From assembly GCA_035532835.1 (NCBI GenBank), contig DATKQG010000011.1, forward strand, positions 1 to 58,448: a stretch of DNA of 58,448 bases. The letters are read 5' to 3'. The notes under the pieces are model-generated. The model ran no database searches. It saw only the letters and a list, made by a program, of their open reading frames with translations, and was not told the origin of the DNA. This stretch comes from Candidatus Dormiibacterota bacterium (GTDB taxonomy: Bacteria > Vulcanimicrobiota > Vulcanimicrobiia > Vulcanimicrobiales > Vulcanimicrobiaceae). The position numbers and the translations under genes were made by a program. Of this stretch, positions 9,701-18,396 are shown one piece after another; the stretch's first letter is position 1, and every line of letters begins with the position of its first letter.

Positions 9701-10120
9701 CAGCGCACCAACGACGGCAGTTCCACGCCGGGTTCGGCGAGCGTGGTGTCGTTCGAGGAGCTGTATCGCCCCATCGAGACGCTCGAATTCGCTAGCCGCG
9801 TTGCATACAAACTCGATAACGGCGGCGCCTATGCCGCGCGGACGACGTATCTCTCGCTACGCGCGCGCAAGAGTATCGGTCGACGCTTCGATATCGGCGC
9901 TGCAGTACGAACGATCGCGATTCCCCAGGCCGCTCAAGCGCGCGCGACGGACTTCGCCGTCGAAGCCGGCTATGCGGTCGGATCGAGTTCGCGCGTTGCC
10001 GTGGGCTATAATTTCTCCGGGAGCGTCGATCCGACGCTGACGGGTCATCCCGATCGTAAGGGCGTCTACGTGATGCTGACTTCGCTGGTCGACCGGGTCT
10101 TCGGATGGGGGAAGCCGTAA
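6773..10120 (+). CDS. Predicted outer-membrane beta-barrel with N-terminal Ig-like domains
   Basis: The 1115-residue protein has a signal peptide (about 1-31), an Ig-like region (about 60-170; GIELRANGAIVD, VAGPNTLQITAL), a bacterial-Ig/invasin-like region (about 177-290; ADGVSSTVLRVQVLDRFG) and a long C-terminal part (about 320-1115) of alternating hydrophobic strands. The barrel part carries YLTYGDSSVAGDTLHSADHF and VLDRHTGIVISQTPLIRNVDY, a pattern seen in large surface barrels next to DUF11/SdrB proteins in other phyla. The start is GTG 6773 or ATG 6776, overlapping the previous stop. It is the only evident membrane component of this operon and so the best candidate for exporting or anchoring its partners. 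Barrel identity is a prediction from strand pattern. Confidence 0.7.
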   Translation: MMLRASFVRRALAGALVAALFAASDLPARASRRDASGKTITEPTPPPASRTVYGDLSHLTYTATGDLHATFVSPSAQSASPVDAVEVTAATVRGAGIELRANGAIVDSKHLGKRTVNEKTGRTEYFFYGVPLVAGPNTLQITALGAGGLRGDSATQVVYGPDEPASASAVLEGALIADGVSSTVLRVQVLDRFGHAAIPGTKLRITIARGDAHFSDRGVLLPDPLSTGPQAGDPHADVTSSPDRGNRAQVASGLVYEGPLPVGGLQDLHVVPGTVAGPLRIDILAGGITTSLGLYIAPNARAPFVSGLISIGAGSMPVAVDGDGIYDGGGARRGRIAIFGNGRIGASSVLTFAYESQNRLSPVSSFGPFIQDPNERPYLTYGDSSVAGDTLHSADHFYARLERGRSSLMWGQFNVAAGGDTIGAYHQLLSGAKADLTLGRDGRVRLLGFTARNDQAFASLVLPISGLAALAQPLEPNIVVGSDILQLIVLDRHTGIVISQTPLIRNVDYTIDYATGVLRFINVPLPFDANFNPQAISIQYEYQGPGVLSQTTGAGVELTLGRDKGTKLKTGYVNDASGTANFSLVSQSFTRTWNGGSWEIEHASNRGVVPGVVQAVTGLPGGDAISFVMHEQHESNRYDAAFQKTTAGFADPFGGLSSPGLLAYRFAWTRSKDRTHSFSLSFDGQANRGVGQASAQTDASATYNVAIGKAYALLFGLTQHKQNAAAPAPLPSSTPGAIPLANLTQTQAEVGITYTPNKRLEMDAARTQTLSGSDVGSSQPSGTTAQVSYRFSKVGRAYLRELWSAQPAATFANATSGLALGASSTHIMQFGIENDLSPTTTVDSQYIVSGVGSAANIYSALGVNQKVHLGKYLGGAVSAQLAHAIGGTASGFNVYTASLAYARENGIHAALAYQDRTGAGGGSTIGMGITGKLSSEVSVLGRISRAYGNGSNAIDDRISMAYRPTQNDRFTSLFGYQRTNDGSSTPGSASVVSFEELYRPIETLEFASRVAYKLDNGGAYAARTTYLSLRARKSIGRRFDIGAAVRTIAIPQAAQARATDFAVEAGYAVGSSSRVAVGYNFSGSVDPTLTGHPDRKGVYVMLTSLVDRVFGWGKP

Positions 10121-10121
10121 C

Positions 10122-13028
10122 GTGAAGGCATCAGTAGGAAGGCTCGCTCGCAAGGCGCTTGCCGTCACGACGATTCTCGTGCAACTCACCTTGTTAGCCG
10201 GCATCTCGATCGGCGCTCAATTCGCGGCGATGCGGCCCGCTTTAGCGTCCACCGTCTGTGCAACGCCCGGAAAAGACGGCTCGCCCGGCACGTTAAGCGG
10301 AACCTATAATACGTATTATGCCCCGTCGGCCGGGACGACGATTGCTGCGGGAAGCACCTCGTTCTCGCTTGGAACCCAAGACACCGCCGGCGGAGGCGCT
10401 ACCAATGCGGTGACGGTCGGCGACGAGTTGCTGATCATTCAAATGCAAGACGGTTCGTTCGATTCGAGCAATAGCTCGGCGTACGGCGACGGCGCCAGCG
10501 GCTCCGGCTACACGGGGCAAGGAAATGCCGGACTCTACGAATACGTCCTGGTCACGGGTATAGCGGGCAGCACCGTGACGATTGCCGGAGCGGGTAGTGG
10601 GGGCGGCCTCATCAACACCTATCACGAAAGTGCTGCGACGGGAACGGCCGGGCAACAAACCTTCCAAATTATCCGCGTGCCGCAATTCCTCACCGCGACC
10701 CTGGGCGGCAACTTCCGAGCCGCATACTGGGACGGGCAGACCGGGGGAGTTGCGGCGCTCGATCTCGCGAGCACGTTAAATTTAGGCGGCGCGACGATCT
10801 ATGCCACCGGAAACGGATTTCGCGGGGGCGCTCGTACGGTGCAGACTTCGTCGCCGGCCGGTTGGAGCAGTGGCGACTACGCGGAAACCTCAACGGCGCA
10901 AACGCCTCCGGCGGACGGCTCGAAGGGCGAAGGGATACTCGGCTCGCCGAACTACACCTTCTATTACAACACGTATACGACACCGTCTACGCCCACCGGC
11001 CCGACCATCGCCAATTCCGGCAGCGACGGTTATCCGGGTGGAGACCAAGCGCGCGGCGCGCCGGGCGACGCCGGCGGCGGCGGCACCGACGACGACCCGA
11101 ACGCTAACGATCAAAATACCGGCGGCGGCGGCGGTGCGAACGGCGGCTCCGGCGGTAACGGCGGCTATCCCTGGACGCCGACGTATAGCGGTAACACGCC
11201 GTCGTACCTGCAATATCCGTACGTCAACGGGGCTACGAAAACGTACGCAGCCGGCAACTTCCACGACATCGGCGGCCGCGGCGGCACGGCCATCCCCACT
11301 GTCGACGTAGCGCATGCGTTCTTGGGCGGCGGTGGTGGCGGCGGCGCCAACAATAACGGCAGCAATAACAATACCTACAACAACTACGGTTCATCCGGCG
11401 GCACGGGCGGCGGCGTCGTGATGATGCGTATCGCGCAAACCAGCGGTAGTGCGGCGACGATTTATGCCGACGGAACCACGGGCCTCGCGCCCGCCAACGA
11501 CGGCGGCGGCGGCGGCGGAGCCGGCGGCACGGTCATCATTACGTCACCGACGGCATTTAGCGGCATCACCGTCCACGCAGACGGAGCTGCAGGCACGACC
11601 GCCAACGCAGCGCCGAATTCGTACGCGCAACAGCATGGGCCGGGTGGCGGCGGCGGTGGCGGCATCGTCGTCACCAGCAGCCCCGTCACGGCAACGGTTG
11701 CCGGCGGAGCGGCCGGGACGACCACAACCTATGCGACGACCTATGGAGCGACGAACGGACAGAGCGGGGTCGTATCTACTGTGAGTGCAACGCAGATTCC
11801 CGGCGTCGCATCGGGTGCCGAGTGTTACAGCGCAACGGGAACCAACGCATTGTATACGGGCCCCGATTCGAGTGCCGATACCACTTACGGCGGAGCAAAT
11901 CTTACGGGAAGTTTCGACGGCTCGGTGCCCGTGACCGACAACAACGATTTCACGGCCGCGGGTATCCCGACGGGCGCGACGTCATTGGTCAATACTTCAA
12001 CCACGCCGGGGTCCCCGGCCGGCAATACGCTCAGCCTCGGATCGGCGGTAACGATCCAGGTGCCGCATGCATTCTACTACGACAACACGACGAGCAACGC
12101 AAACCACATCATCACGCTTACCGCACAAGCGCCGACCGCCCCGAGCGGCTGGACGGTCGAAATCTGCGCCGATAACTATACCGGAGGAACCGGTCCACCG
12201 CTACCGTCGCCGACGACGCCGAATTGTGCGACGAACAACGTTGGAGTCACCTGTAAGCCGTCGAATTTCGGGCCGCCGCCGAACAATTGGATTATAGCCG
12301 GCACGGCGGGTACCATCGGTAACACCTACACGGCAACGTACTGTGCGGAGAAAAATAGCGGTAAGTTTTACGACTGGTATTGGACGATCTACACGGCGCC
12401 CGCAAATGGGCTGGTGGCATTTCAACGCTACGATGCTTCGATAGCGGCAACCGATAACATCGCCTCGCCGAACAACAGCTACAACGCGACCCACGACGAG
12501 CTCTACCCCGGCTTCGTACCGCTCACGAAGAGCTTTAAAGTGATTTCGAACGGCTGTCCGGCCGGCGCGACGCCGACGTATCCGACGCTTGGCGTCTGTC
12601 CCGGCGGCGTGCTGCAATATACCGTGGATTACCGGAACATCGTCGCCGGCGGCGGGCTTGGAACCGAAGCGACGTTGCCGAGCGCCTTCCTAGAGACCGG
12701 CGCCGGCTCGTTCGCGGTAACCGATGACGGGACGCAGAGCACGACGAGCCAAACCACGGTTCCCAACTGGGCAACCTTCAGTAACGGTCTCAAGGAAGCG
12801 CTCTCCAATAATCTGGGAGCGACCAACGTGAACTGCGGAACGACGGCGGGAACGTGCGGAGACTCAACCGCGGGAACGACGTTCACCTACGATGCGGGGC
12901 ATCCGAGCGGTACCGCGGCGACGAAGTTTACCGCCACGATCGGTGGTGCGGCGTTCTCGCTCTATCCGATCAACTATGCCGGGCAGAAGAGCCAAGGCAC
13001 CCTTACGTTTGCGATCGTCGTAAAGTAG
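10122..13028 (+). CDS. Exported glycine/asparagine-rich surface protein sharing the operon's C-terminal module
   Basis: A 968-residue protein with a long signal peptide (about 1-43, ending ALAS). The first 300 residues look like a beta-helical or sandwich adhesin region. Residues about 316-516 are dominated by Gly tracts of four to six residues interrupted by Asn/Ser-rich turns, reminiscent of silk-like or cohesive matrix proteins. From about 800 to the end it repeats the module of the 848-residue protein: LTKS, GCPAG, TVDYRN, DDGT, NWATF, TIGGA, NY and terminal FAIVVK. GTG 10122 lies one base after the previous stop. Last gene of the operon; its 3' end overlaps the convergent membrane-protein gene by 26 bp. 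Probably a structural matrix component; no enzymatic motif is visible. Confidence 0.8.
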   Translation: MKASVGRLARKALAVTTILVQLTLLAGISIGAQFAAMRPALASTVCATPGKDGSPGTLSGTYNTYYAPSAGTTIAAGSTSFSLGTQDTAGGGATNAVTVGDELLIIQMQDGSFDSSNSSAYGDGASGSGYTGQGNAGLYEYVLVTGIAGSTVTIAGAGSGGGLINTYHESAATGTAGQQTFQIIRVPQFLTATLGGNFRAAYWDGQTGGVAALDLASTLNLGGATIYATGNGFRGGARTVQTSSPAGWSSGDYAETSTAQTPPADGSKGEGILGSPNYTFYYNTYTTPSTPTGPTIANSGSDGYPGGDQARGAPGDAGGGGTDDDPNANDQNTGGGGGANGGSGGNGGYPWTPTYSGNTPSYLQYPYVNGATKTYAAGNFHDIGGRGGTAIPTVDVAHAFLGGGGGGGANNNGSNNNTYNNYGSSGGTGGGVVMMRIAQTSGSAATIYADGTTGLAPANDGGGGGGAGGTVIITSPTAFSGITVHADGAAGTTANAAPNSYAQQHGPGGGGGGGIVVTSSPVTATVAGGAAGTTTTYATTYGATNGQSGVVSTVSATQIPGVASGAECYSATGTNALYTGPDSSADTTYGGANLTGSFDGSVPVTDNNDFTAAGIPTGATSLVNTSTTPGSPAGNTLSLGSAVTIQVPHAFYYDNTTSNANHIITLTAQAPTAPSGWTVEICADNYTGGTGPPLPSPTTPNCATNNVGVTCKPSNFGPPPNNWIIAGTAGTIGNTYTATYCAEKNSGKFYDWYWTIYTAPANGLVAFQRYDASIAATDNIASPNNSYNATHDELYPGFVPLTKSFKVISNGCPAGATPTYPTLGVCPGGVLQYTVDYRNIVAGGGLGTEATLPSAFLETGAGSFAVTDDGTQSTTSQTTVPNWATFSNGLKEALSNNLGATNVNCGTTAGTCGDSTAGTTFTYDAGHPSGTAATKFTATIGGAAFSLYPINYAGQKSQGTLTFAIVVK

Positions 13029-13428
13029 TCGCGGCGATCCAACGCCCTGCCACGATTGCCGCAACGAGCGGCCCCGGGAGGGCAAGCATTATGGCTCCCG
13101 CGTCGCGAAGCGTAGCGGCCGAGGCGGCCGGAACGAACGTTGCGGCCGCGAGGGAAGCGATCGCGAGCGCTAACGGGCCGGCCAGCGCGATCTGCAGCGC
13201 ACCCCGGGCGGTAACGATGGCGATCGCGGCGCCCACGAGCGCAAACGGCGCGGCATAAAACGCCCACTCCGGCATCGCGCGTAGCACCGCGAATCCAAGC
13301 AACATCAGCGCCGCGCCCGGGAGCGACGTCCGCGCGCCTAACCACCCCGGCCGCACCAGGCTGGCCATGATCGCCGCCAGATACGCGCCCGCGCTCGCCG
13401 CGCCCGCGCACTCCAACAGTGTCCCCAC
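13003..13428 (-). CDS. Small hydrophobic membrane protein
   Basis: About 141 residues, Ala/Leu-rich, with four likely membrane segments (for example PGAALMLLGFAVL and FALVGAAIAIVTA). I recognise no family. The start is uncertain: GTG 13428 lies five bases after the stop of the upstream gene (13434-13757) and keeps the hydrophobic part; the open frame continues upstream only by running antisense-like through that gene. Its end overlaps the glycine-rich protein gene on the other strand by 26 bp. Arrangement suggests it is the last gene of a minus-strand operon with the small membrane protein, RidA and the aldo/keto reductase. Confidence 0.5.
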   Translation of the reverse strand: MGTLLECAGAASAGAYLAAIMASLVRPGWLGARTSLPGAALMLLGFAVLRAMPEWAFYAAPFALVGAAIAIVTARGALQIALAGPLALAIASLAAATFVPAASAATLRDAGAIMLALPGPLVAAIVAGRWIAATTLRRSQT

Positions 13429-13433
13429 CGCGA

Positions 13434-13757
13434 CTATGCGGGAAGCCCGGCGTCGATGGCGGCTAAAAGATCGGGGTCGAGTTCTTGTTCGCGCGCGCAG
13501 AGCAGGATCGGAATCGACCAATCGGTCTTGCTGCTCGCAAGCTCGCGCAGCATCGAAAGGCGCTGCTCGCGGGTGAAGAGCCGCTCTCCGGTTCCGAGCA
13601 ACAGCGGCCAATAGATTTCACGCGGCGAATGCGGTTCGCCGATGATCGGCACGGCGACGGGAGGCGGCGGACGCAGGGCGGCCACCGCCACAAAAATTGC
13701 GCCTCCCAGGAAACTTGCGATCAGCGCTAGTGCTTGACCCAGTCCCAGGTGCTCCAC
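13434..13757 (-). CDS. Membrane-anchored small protein of unknown function
   Basis: A 107-residue protein with one N-terminal membrane segment (about 7-28; ALIASFLGGAIFVAVAAL), a short Pro-rich linker and a helical soluble part (about 45-107) containing YWPLLLGTGERLFTREQR and SMLRELASSKTDWSIPILL. The soluble half resembles a HEAT-like helical pair but the match is too weak to name. It starts 4 bp after ridA ends and is probably cotranscribed with it. Confidence 0.55.
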   Translation of the reverse strand: MEHLGLGQALALIASFLGGAIFVAVAALRPPPPVAVPIIGEPHSPREIYWPLLLGTGERLFTREQRLSMLRELASSKTDWSIPILLCAREQELDPDLLAAIDAGLPA

Positions 13758-13761
13758 GCGG

Positions 13762-14145
13762 CTAGCTCCTGCGTGCTATCGCGTCGATTTCAACGCGAGC
13801 GCCTCGCGGTAGGCCTGCGACGGCGACGGTGGAACGCGCAGGTTTCGCGGCACCGAAGGCGCGTTCGTAGATCGTGTTGACGGCAGCGAAGTCTTGCATG
13901 TCGATGAGATAGATCGTGGTCTTGACGACGTCGCCGTAATCGAATCCAGCCTCGCGCAGCACGGCTCCGAGGTTATCGAGCACGCGCTGCGTTTGCGCGC
14001 CGATGTCGCCGGCGACCAACTCGCCGGTCTGCGGATCGAGCGGAATCTGGCCGCTGCAGAAGAGCTCCTTACCGCTGCGGACGGCCTGGCTGTACGGGCC
14101 GATGGGAGCGGGTGCTCCCGAAGTGAGGACGGCTTCGTTGCTCAC
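13762..14145 (-). CDS. ridA: RidA family enamine/imine deaminase
   Basis: The 127-residue product has the full length and signatures of the YjgF/YER057c/UK114 family: GPYSQAVRSGKELFCSGQIPLDP near the N-terminus, the middle VVKTTIYLIDMQDFAAVN, and the conserved arginine motif ARSTVAVAGLPRGARVEIDAIA at the end. RidA trimers hydrolyse reactive 2-aminoacrylate and related imines released by PLP enzymes such as threonine/serine dehydratases. The GTG start overlaps the stop of the aldo/keto reductase gene by one base, so the two are translationally coupled. A PLP decarboxylase is divergently encoded nearby, a sensible neighbour for imine clean-up, though the link is inference. Confidence 0.93.
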   Translation of the reverse strand: MSNEAVLTSGAPAPIGPYSQAVRSGKELFCSGQIPLDPQTGELVAGDIGAQTQRVLDNLGAVLREAGFDYGDVVKTTIYLIDMQDFAAVNTIYERAFGAAKPARSTVAVAGLPRGARVEIDAIARRS

Positions 14146-15176
14146 TAAGCGTGAATCTCGTCGCGCGTCATCGTGCCCTTGAAGTTCATCGGAGGCTCTT
14201 CGATGCCGAAGTTCTTCGCATATAGCGCCGCGACTTGCGCCAATTCATCGGCGGTCAGAACCGGCGTATCCGGCGCCTTCGCGAATTCCTGTAACTGTTC
14301 GCGATTGTAGATGTTCGGCAATACCGACATCACGCGCGGTTCCGCGAGCAACCATTGGATCGCCGCTTGCCCGAGGGTGCGGTCGGGACGCTCGAGGAAG
14401 CGCAGCGTTTCAACTTTTTCGATGCCGCCGAGCAGCCACGAACGGGGGCGATGACGCCGATGATCGTTCTCCGCGAAAACGGTGTCCTTGGTATAGTGCC
14501 CTTCAAGCATTCCGCTCGAGTGTGGTACGCGAATCATGTAGCCGGTATCGGCACTGCTTTCGTACGCGGCTTTGATCTGCTCGTTGCCCGGATACTGCTC
14601 CAGGATGTTCCAGATGATTTGCAGCGTTGCGCAGTTGCGTTCCTTGACCGCGTCGACCCCTTCGTAGAGCCAGCCGATCGCCGGTCCGAGCGCGACGCCG
14701 TACATGCGGATCTTCCCCTCGGCTTTGAGCGAAGCCAGGAGCTCCCACAACGCGTCGTCGGCGACTTGCGCCATGCGCGCGTTGTGCATCTGATAGATGT
14801 CGATATAATCGGTGTTGAGCCGGCGGAGCGAATCTTCCAACGCCTTGCGTACGAACGCGGGAGAAAAATCGTGCGGCAATTCAAACTGTCCGCGCCGTGC
14901 GTTCGGATCCGACGTAAAATCGTATCCGAATTTCGTCGCATAGATGACGCGATCGCGCACGCCCGAGAACGCGGTGGCGAGTTGCTCCTCGCTGCGCCCG
15001 TTGCCGTACGTATCGGCGGCATCGAAGAGGGTGATGCCCAAGTCATGCGCTTCGCGAAGCATCGCGACCGCTTCGTCGTCGGTGTTGTTGCCCCACCAAC
15101 CGGTCGAGGTGGTCCATAGGCCGAAGCCGACCTCGCTGACGGTGACATCGCTATTAGGATACGTCCGGTATTTCAT
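14145..15176 (-). CDS. Aldo/keto reductase
   Basis: A 343-residue soluble TIM-barrel oxidoreductase. The catalytic tetrad is visible: Asp and Tyr in DAADTYGNGRSEEQLA, Lys in YATKFGYDF and His in YIDIYQMHNARM. The C-terminal NADPH-binding part includes LGQAAIQWLLAEPRVMSVLPNIYNREQLQEF. Members of this class reduce aldehydes and ketones with NADPH; the substrate cannot be told. ATG 15176 is preceded by AAGGAGAT, which argues against the longer in-frame start at 15236. The gene is coupled to ridA and divergent from the decarboxylase gene across 63 bp. Confidence 0.9.
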   Translation of the reverse strand: MKYRTYPNSDVTVSEVGFGLWTTSTGWWGNNTDDEAVAMLREAHDLGITLFDAADTYGNGRSEEQLATAFSGVRDRVIYATKFGYDFTSDPNARRGQFELPHDFSPAFVRKALEDSLRRLNTDYIDIYQMHNARMAQVADDALWELLASLKAEGKIRMYGVALGPAIGWLYEGVDAVKERNCATLQIIWNILEQYPGNEQIKAAYESSADTGYMIRVPHSSGMLEGHYTKDTVFAENDHRRHRPRSWLLGGIEKVETLRFLERPDRTLGQAAIQWLLAEPRVMSVLPNIYNREQLQEFAKAPDTPVLTADELAQVAALYAKNFGIEEPPMNFKGTMTRDEIHA

Positions 15177-15239
15177 GCTCGATCTCCTTACTGGGTTCGA
15201 AGGCGGGCTTCGACACATGGGCCGCCAACTCCGCATAGT

Positions 15240-16658
15240 GTGGAAGATCAGGCCGTTTTCGAAGACGACTTTGCTAGCGTAGCACGCTGGATCGAGCGCT
15301 ATCTCGGCGATCCGGGGCGGTATCCCGTGCTCTCACGGGCCAAGCCGGGCGATCTGATCCGTTCCCTACCGTCCCACGCTCCCGAAGAGGGCGAACCTTT
15401 CGAGCGAATCCTCGCCGATTTCGAGCGATTGGTGATCCCTGGCATCACGCATTGGAATCATCCGCGATTCTTCGCCTATTTCGCGACGAGCGCGGCTCCG
15501 GTCGCGATCCTGGCGGAAGCGTTGGCGGCCACGCTCGATGTGAAGGCGATGCTTTGGCGCACGTCTCCGGCCGCGACGGAACTCGAATCGGTCGTGATGG
15601 GCTGGCTCGGCGAACTGATCGGGGTCCCCGCCGCATGGACGGGCATTATTTACGATACGGCCTCGATCGCGGGTTTCACGGCGCTCGCCGCGGCTCGCGA
15701 ATCGCTCGGACTGCAGATTCGCGAACGGGGCATGACCGGGCGCGATCTGCCGCGGCTGCGCGTCTATATCACCGAGCACACGCACTCGCACATCGAGAAG
15801 GGCGCGATCGCGCTGGGCATCGGACAGGAGAACGTCGTGCGCATTCCCTGCGACGACCGTTTTGCCATGAGTCCTGCGGCGCTAGATCGGCAGATCGCGC
15901 AGGATCTCGCCGCCGGCATGCGCCCGCTCGCGGTCGTCGCAACGGTGGGAACGACGTCGACGACTTCCGTCGATCCGGTTGCGGCGATCGCGATCGTTGC
16001 GAAGCGGCACGGGGTTTGGCTCCACGTCGATGCCGCCTATGCGGGCGTCGCGGCGATCGTCCCGGAGTTTCGCTGGCTGATGGACGGCGTGGAAGCAGCC
16101 GATTCGCTGGTCGTCAATCCGCACAAGTGGCTCTTCGTTCCGATGGACCTCTCGGCGTTGTACGTCAAAGACGAAGCGTTGCTGCGCCGTACGTTCGCGC
16201 TCGTACCGGAGTATCTCACCACCACCGACGGCGACGTGCGTAACTACATGGATTACGGCCTTCAGCTCGGGCGACGTTTTCGCGCGCTAAAACTATGGTT
16301 TGTGCTGCGGTCGTTCGGTGCCGAGGGATTGCGCGAGCGGCTACGCGAGCACGTTGCTCTCGCACAACTCTTCGCGTCGTGGATCGAGGCGGCGCCGGAC
16401 TGGGAACTCCTTGCGCCGCACCCATTCTCGGTGGTCTGCTTCCGGTACCATCCGCGGGGTAACGACGGCGAGCCGATACTCGAAACGCTCAACGCTCGCT
16501 TGCTCGATGCCGTCAACGCGACCGGCGAAATGTTCGTTTCGCACACGAAAATCGAGGGCCGCTATGCAATTCGCCTGGCGATCGGAAACTTGCGCACTCG
16601 GCGCGAGGACGTTGCGGCGGCGTGGGCGATTCTCGAGCGCGAGGCGGTGCTCGGATGA
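15240..16658 (+). CDS. PLP-dependent amino-acid decarboxylase (aromatic-L-amino-acid type)
   Basis: The 472-residue enzyme belongs to the group II PLP decarboxylases. Visible landmarks are GITHWNHPRFFAYF near residue 75, the PLP-stacking His within EHTHSHIEKGAIALG, the pyridine-nitrogen Asp in WLHVDAAYAGVAAI, and the Schiff-base Lys in VVNPHKWLFVPMDLSAL. Length and HW-HPRF are typical of tyrosine/DOPA/tryptophan decarboxylases, but substrate cannot be fixed from motifs. The start is GTG 15240. Its last four bases overlap the sensor kinase start (ATGA), so it leads an operon with the two-component genes, an unusual pairing that could place aromatic amine formation under, or next to, a light/redox-type signalling cassette. 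Confidence 0.88.
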   Translation: MEDQAVFEDDFASVARWIERYLGDPGRYPVLSRAKPGDLIRSLPSHAPEEGEPFERILADFERLVIPGITHWNHPRFFAYFATSAAPVAILAEALAATLDVKAMLWRTSPAATELESVVMGWLGELIGVPAAWTGIIYDTASIAGFTALAAARESLGLQIRERGMTGRDLPRLRVYITEHTHSHIEKGAIALGIGQENVVRIPCDDRFAMSPAALDRQIAQDLAAGMRPLAVVATVGTTSTTSVDPVAAIAIVAKRHGVWLHVDAAYAGVAAIVPEFRWLMDGVEAADSLVVNPHKWLFVPMDLSALYVKDEALLRRTFALVPEYLTTTDGDVRNYMDYGLQLGRRFRALKLWFVLRSFGAEGLRERLREHVALAQLFASWIEAAPDWELLAPHPFSVVCFRYHPRGNDGEPILETLNARLLDAVNATGEMFVSHTKIEGRYAIRLAIGNLRTRREDVAAAWAILEREAVLG

Positions 16659-17950
16659 TCGATGTCAAGGACGCCCGGCCCGCGGGCTCCACCGCGCGCT
16701 TCTTTGTCGTGTTGGTCCTGTTGATGCTGGGGACCGGGATCGAAGCGTTTCACGTTATCGCAAAGCATCGCGCGATCTTTATTCGCAGTTTGGATGCGCG
16801 GGTCGACGTACAGCGGCTGGTCGCAGCGACGCAGGACGAAGCCACGAGCCTCCGCGGCTTCGCGATGACGGGCGACGTCGTGTTTCGCCGTGAGTACGAT
16901 TCCGCGCATCGCACATATGTTTCCGCCCTCCAACGATTGGAAAACGATCTGGGTTTAACCGAGCAGGCCGAGATGCTCGGCGAAGTTAAGCGCTACGATG
17001 TCGAACACTCGCAATGGGAGCGCGACCGGGGCGGAGCGGCGCCGCTCGATCGCATGCGCACGCTAGCCGCCACGATCGACGCACAGTTGCGGCGCCGAAG
17101 CCAGTGGATTGCCGGCGTCGCGAATTTCGCGATCGGAGGCTGGGTCTTCGTCGTCGTCGTGCTGACGGCGGGATTCGGAGCGTTGGCGGTGAGCAGCGAA
17201 CGGCGCAGGCTCGCCCAGGAGGTGCGCCTGCGCGCGGATATTGCCTCTCGCAACGCCGCTTTAGAGCGCAGCAATCAGTCGCTGCAAGAGTTCGCATACG
17301 TCGCCTCGCACGATCTGCAGGAACCGCTTCGCACGGTAGCGAGCTTCACGCAGCTCTTACAAAAACGCTACGCGGGAAAACTCGATGCGCAAGCCGACGA
17401 ATTCATCGGGTTCGCGGTCGACGGCGCCAAGCGTATGCAGCAGCTGATCAACGACATCCTCCAGTATTCGCGAGTGACGACGCACGGGAAAACGTTCGAA
17501 CGCGTCGCGATCGGGAGTGCGGTCGAGCGCGCGGTCACGGCGCTGCAAGGACGCATTGCGGAACGCTCCGCGGCGATCGTGGTCCTCGGAGGCCTGCCGA
17601 CCGTCACGGGCGATCCGGCCCAGCTTTCGCAGCTTTTTTTGAACCTGATCGGCAACGCCATAAAATACAATCAAGACGGACACCCGCGTGTCGAAATTAG
17701 TGCGCGGCGCGATGGAGGACGGTGGGTGCTCCGCGTAGCCGACAACGGGATCGGGATCGACCCGCAGTACCACGAGCAGATCTTCCGTATTTTCACCCGC
17801 CTGCACACGCGCGATGAATACGAAGGCACGGGTATAGGGCTCGCCCTTTGCCGCAGGATCTTGGAACGCCATCGTGGCCGGATTTGGCTCGAATCTAGCG
17901 AAGGAAGCGGCACGTCTGTCTTCTTTACGCTACCCGCGGAGATATCGTAG
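16655..17950 (+). CDS. Membrane sensor histidine kinase with CHASE3-like domain
   Basis: The 431-residue kinase has a membrane segment (about 15-35), a periplasmic CHASE3-like helical domain (about 36-160, with [13 protein letters not shown]), a second membrane segment (about 165-190), a HisKA phosphoacceptor helix ([19 protein letters not shown], His about 238) and an HATPase_c domain with [22 protein letters not shown] and [13 protein letters not shown] boxes. The [10 protein letters not shown] box is the kind found in phytochrome-like kinases that pair with Rcp1-like regulators, and such a regulator follows directly with overlapping stop/start (TAGTG). The chosen ATG 16655 overlaps the decarboxylase stop. 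Signal unknown. Confidence 0.92.
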   Translation: MIDVKDARPAGSTARFFVVLVLLMLGTGIEAFHVIAKHRAIFIRSLDARVDVQRLVAATQDEATSLRGFAMTGDVVFRREYDSAHRTYVSALQRLENDLGLTEQAEMLGEVKRYDVEHSQWERDRGGAAPLDRMRTLAATIDAQLRRRSQWIAGVANFAIGGWVFVVVVLTAGFGALAVSSERRRLAQEVRLRADIASRNAALERSNQSLQEFAYVASHDLQEPLRTVASFTQLLQKRYAGKLDAQADEFIGFAVDGAKRMQQLINDILQYSRVTTHGKTFERVAIGSAVERAVTALQGRIAERSAAIVVLGGLPTVTGDPAQLSQLFLNLIGNAIKYNQDGHPRVEISARRDGGRWVLRVADNGIGIDPQYHEQIFRIFTRLHTRDEYEGTGIGLALCRRILERHRGRIWLESSEGSGTSVFFTLPAEIS

Positions 17951-18396
17951 TGTCGCTCCCCTCCGAAGTCGTCGAGATCCTCTTGGTTGAGGATAGTCCC
18001 GCGGACGCCCGATTGACGCAAGAGGCGTTCAAGGATGGGAAGGTTCGCAACAATCTGGCCGTCGTGAGCGACGGCGTCCAAGCGATGGCGTACCTGCGGC
18101 GGGAGGGCCGTTTTGCGGATGCCGCGCGTCCGGATCTGGTGTTGCTCGATTTGAACCTGCCGAAAATGGACGGCCGGGAAGTGCTCAAACGGATGAAGAC
18201 CGATCCCGGGTTGATGACGATTCCGGTGGTTATTCTCACCACCTCGCAGGCCGATGTCGACGTGCTTGCCGCCTACGAGTATCACGCCAACTGTTACATT
18301 CAGAAGCCCGTCGATTTGACGCGCTTTCTCGCGGTCATTGCCGCGATCGAGACGTTTTGGCTTACCGTCGTCAAACTTCCGGTCGTGGCCGAATGA
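17950..18396 (+). CDS. Single-domain response regulator (Rcp1-like)
   Basis: A 148-residue stand-alone receiver domain. The acidic pocket (VEDSPADA), phosphoacceptor Asp ([13 protein letters not shown]), switch Thr (VVILTTSQ) and invariant Lys (YIQKPVD) are all present, and there is no output domain. Long loops and the DSPAD and [11 protein letters not shown] wording match the Rcp1 subgroup that shuttles phosphate from phytochrome-type kinases. Start GTG 17950 shares a base with the kinase stop and its own stop overlaps the hybrid kinase start, so stoichiometric expression of the three is expected. Probably relays phosphate between the two kinases or to an unlinked target. Confidence 0.92.
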   Translation: MSLPSEVVEILLVEDSPADARLTQEAFKDGKVRNNLAVVSDGVQAMAYLRREGRFADAARPDLVLLDLNLPKMDGREVLKRMKTDPGLMTIPVVILTTSQADVDVLAAYEYHANCYIQKPVDLTRFLAVIAAIETFWLTVVKLPVVAE

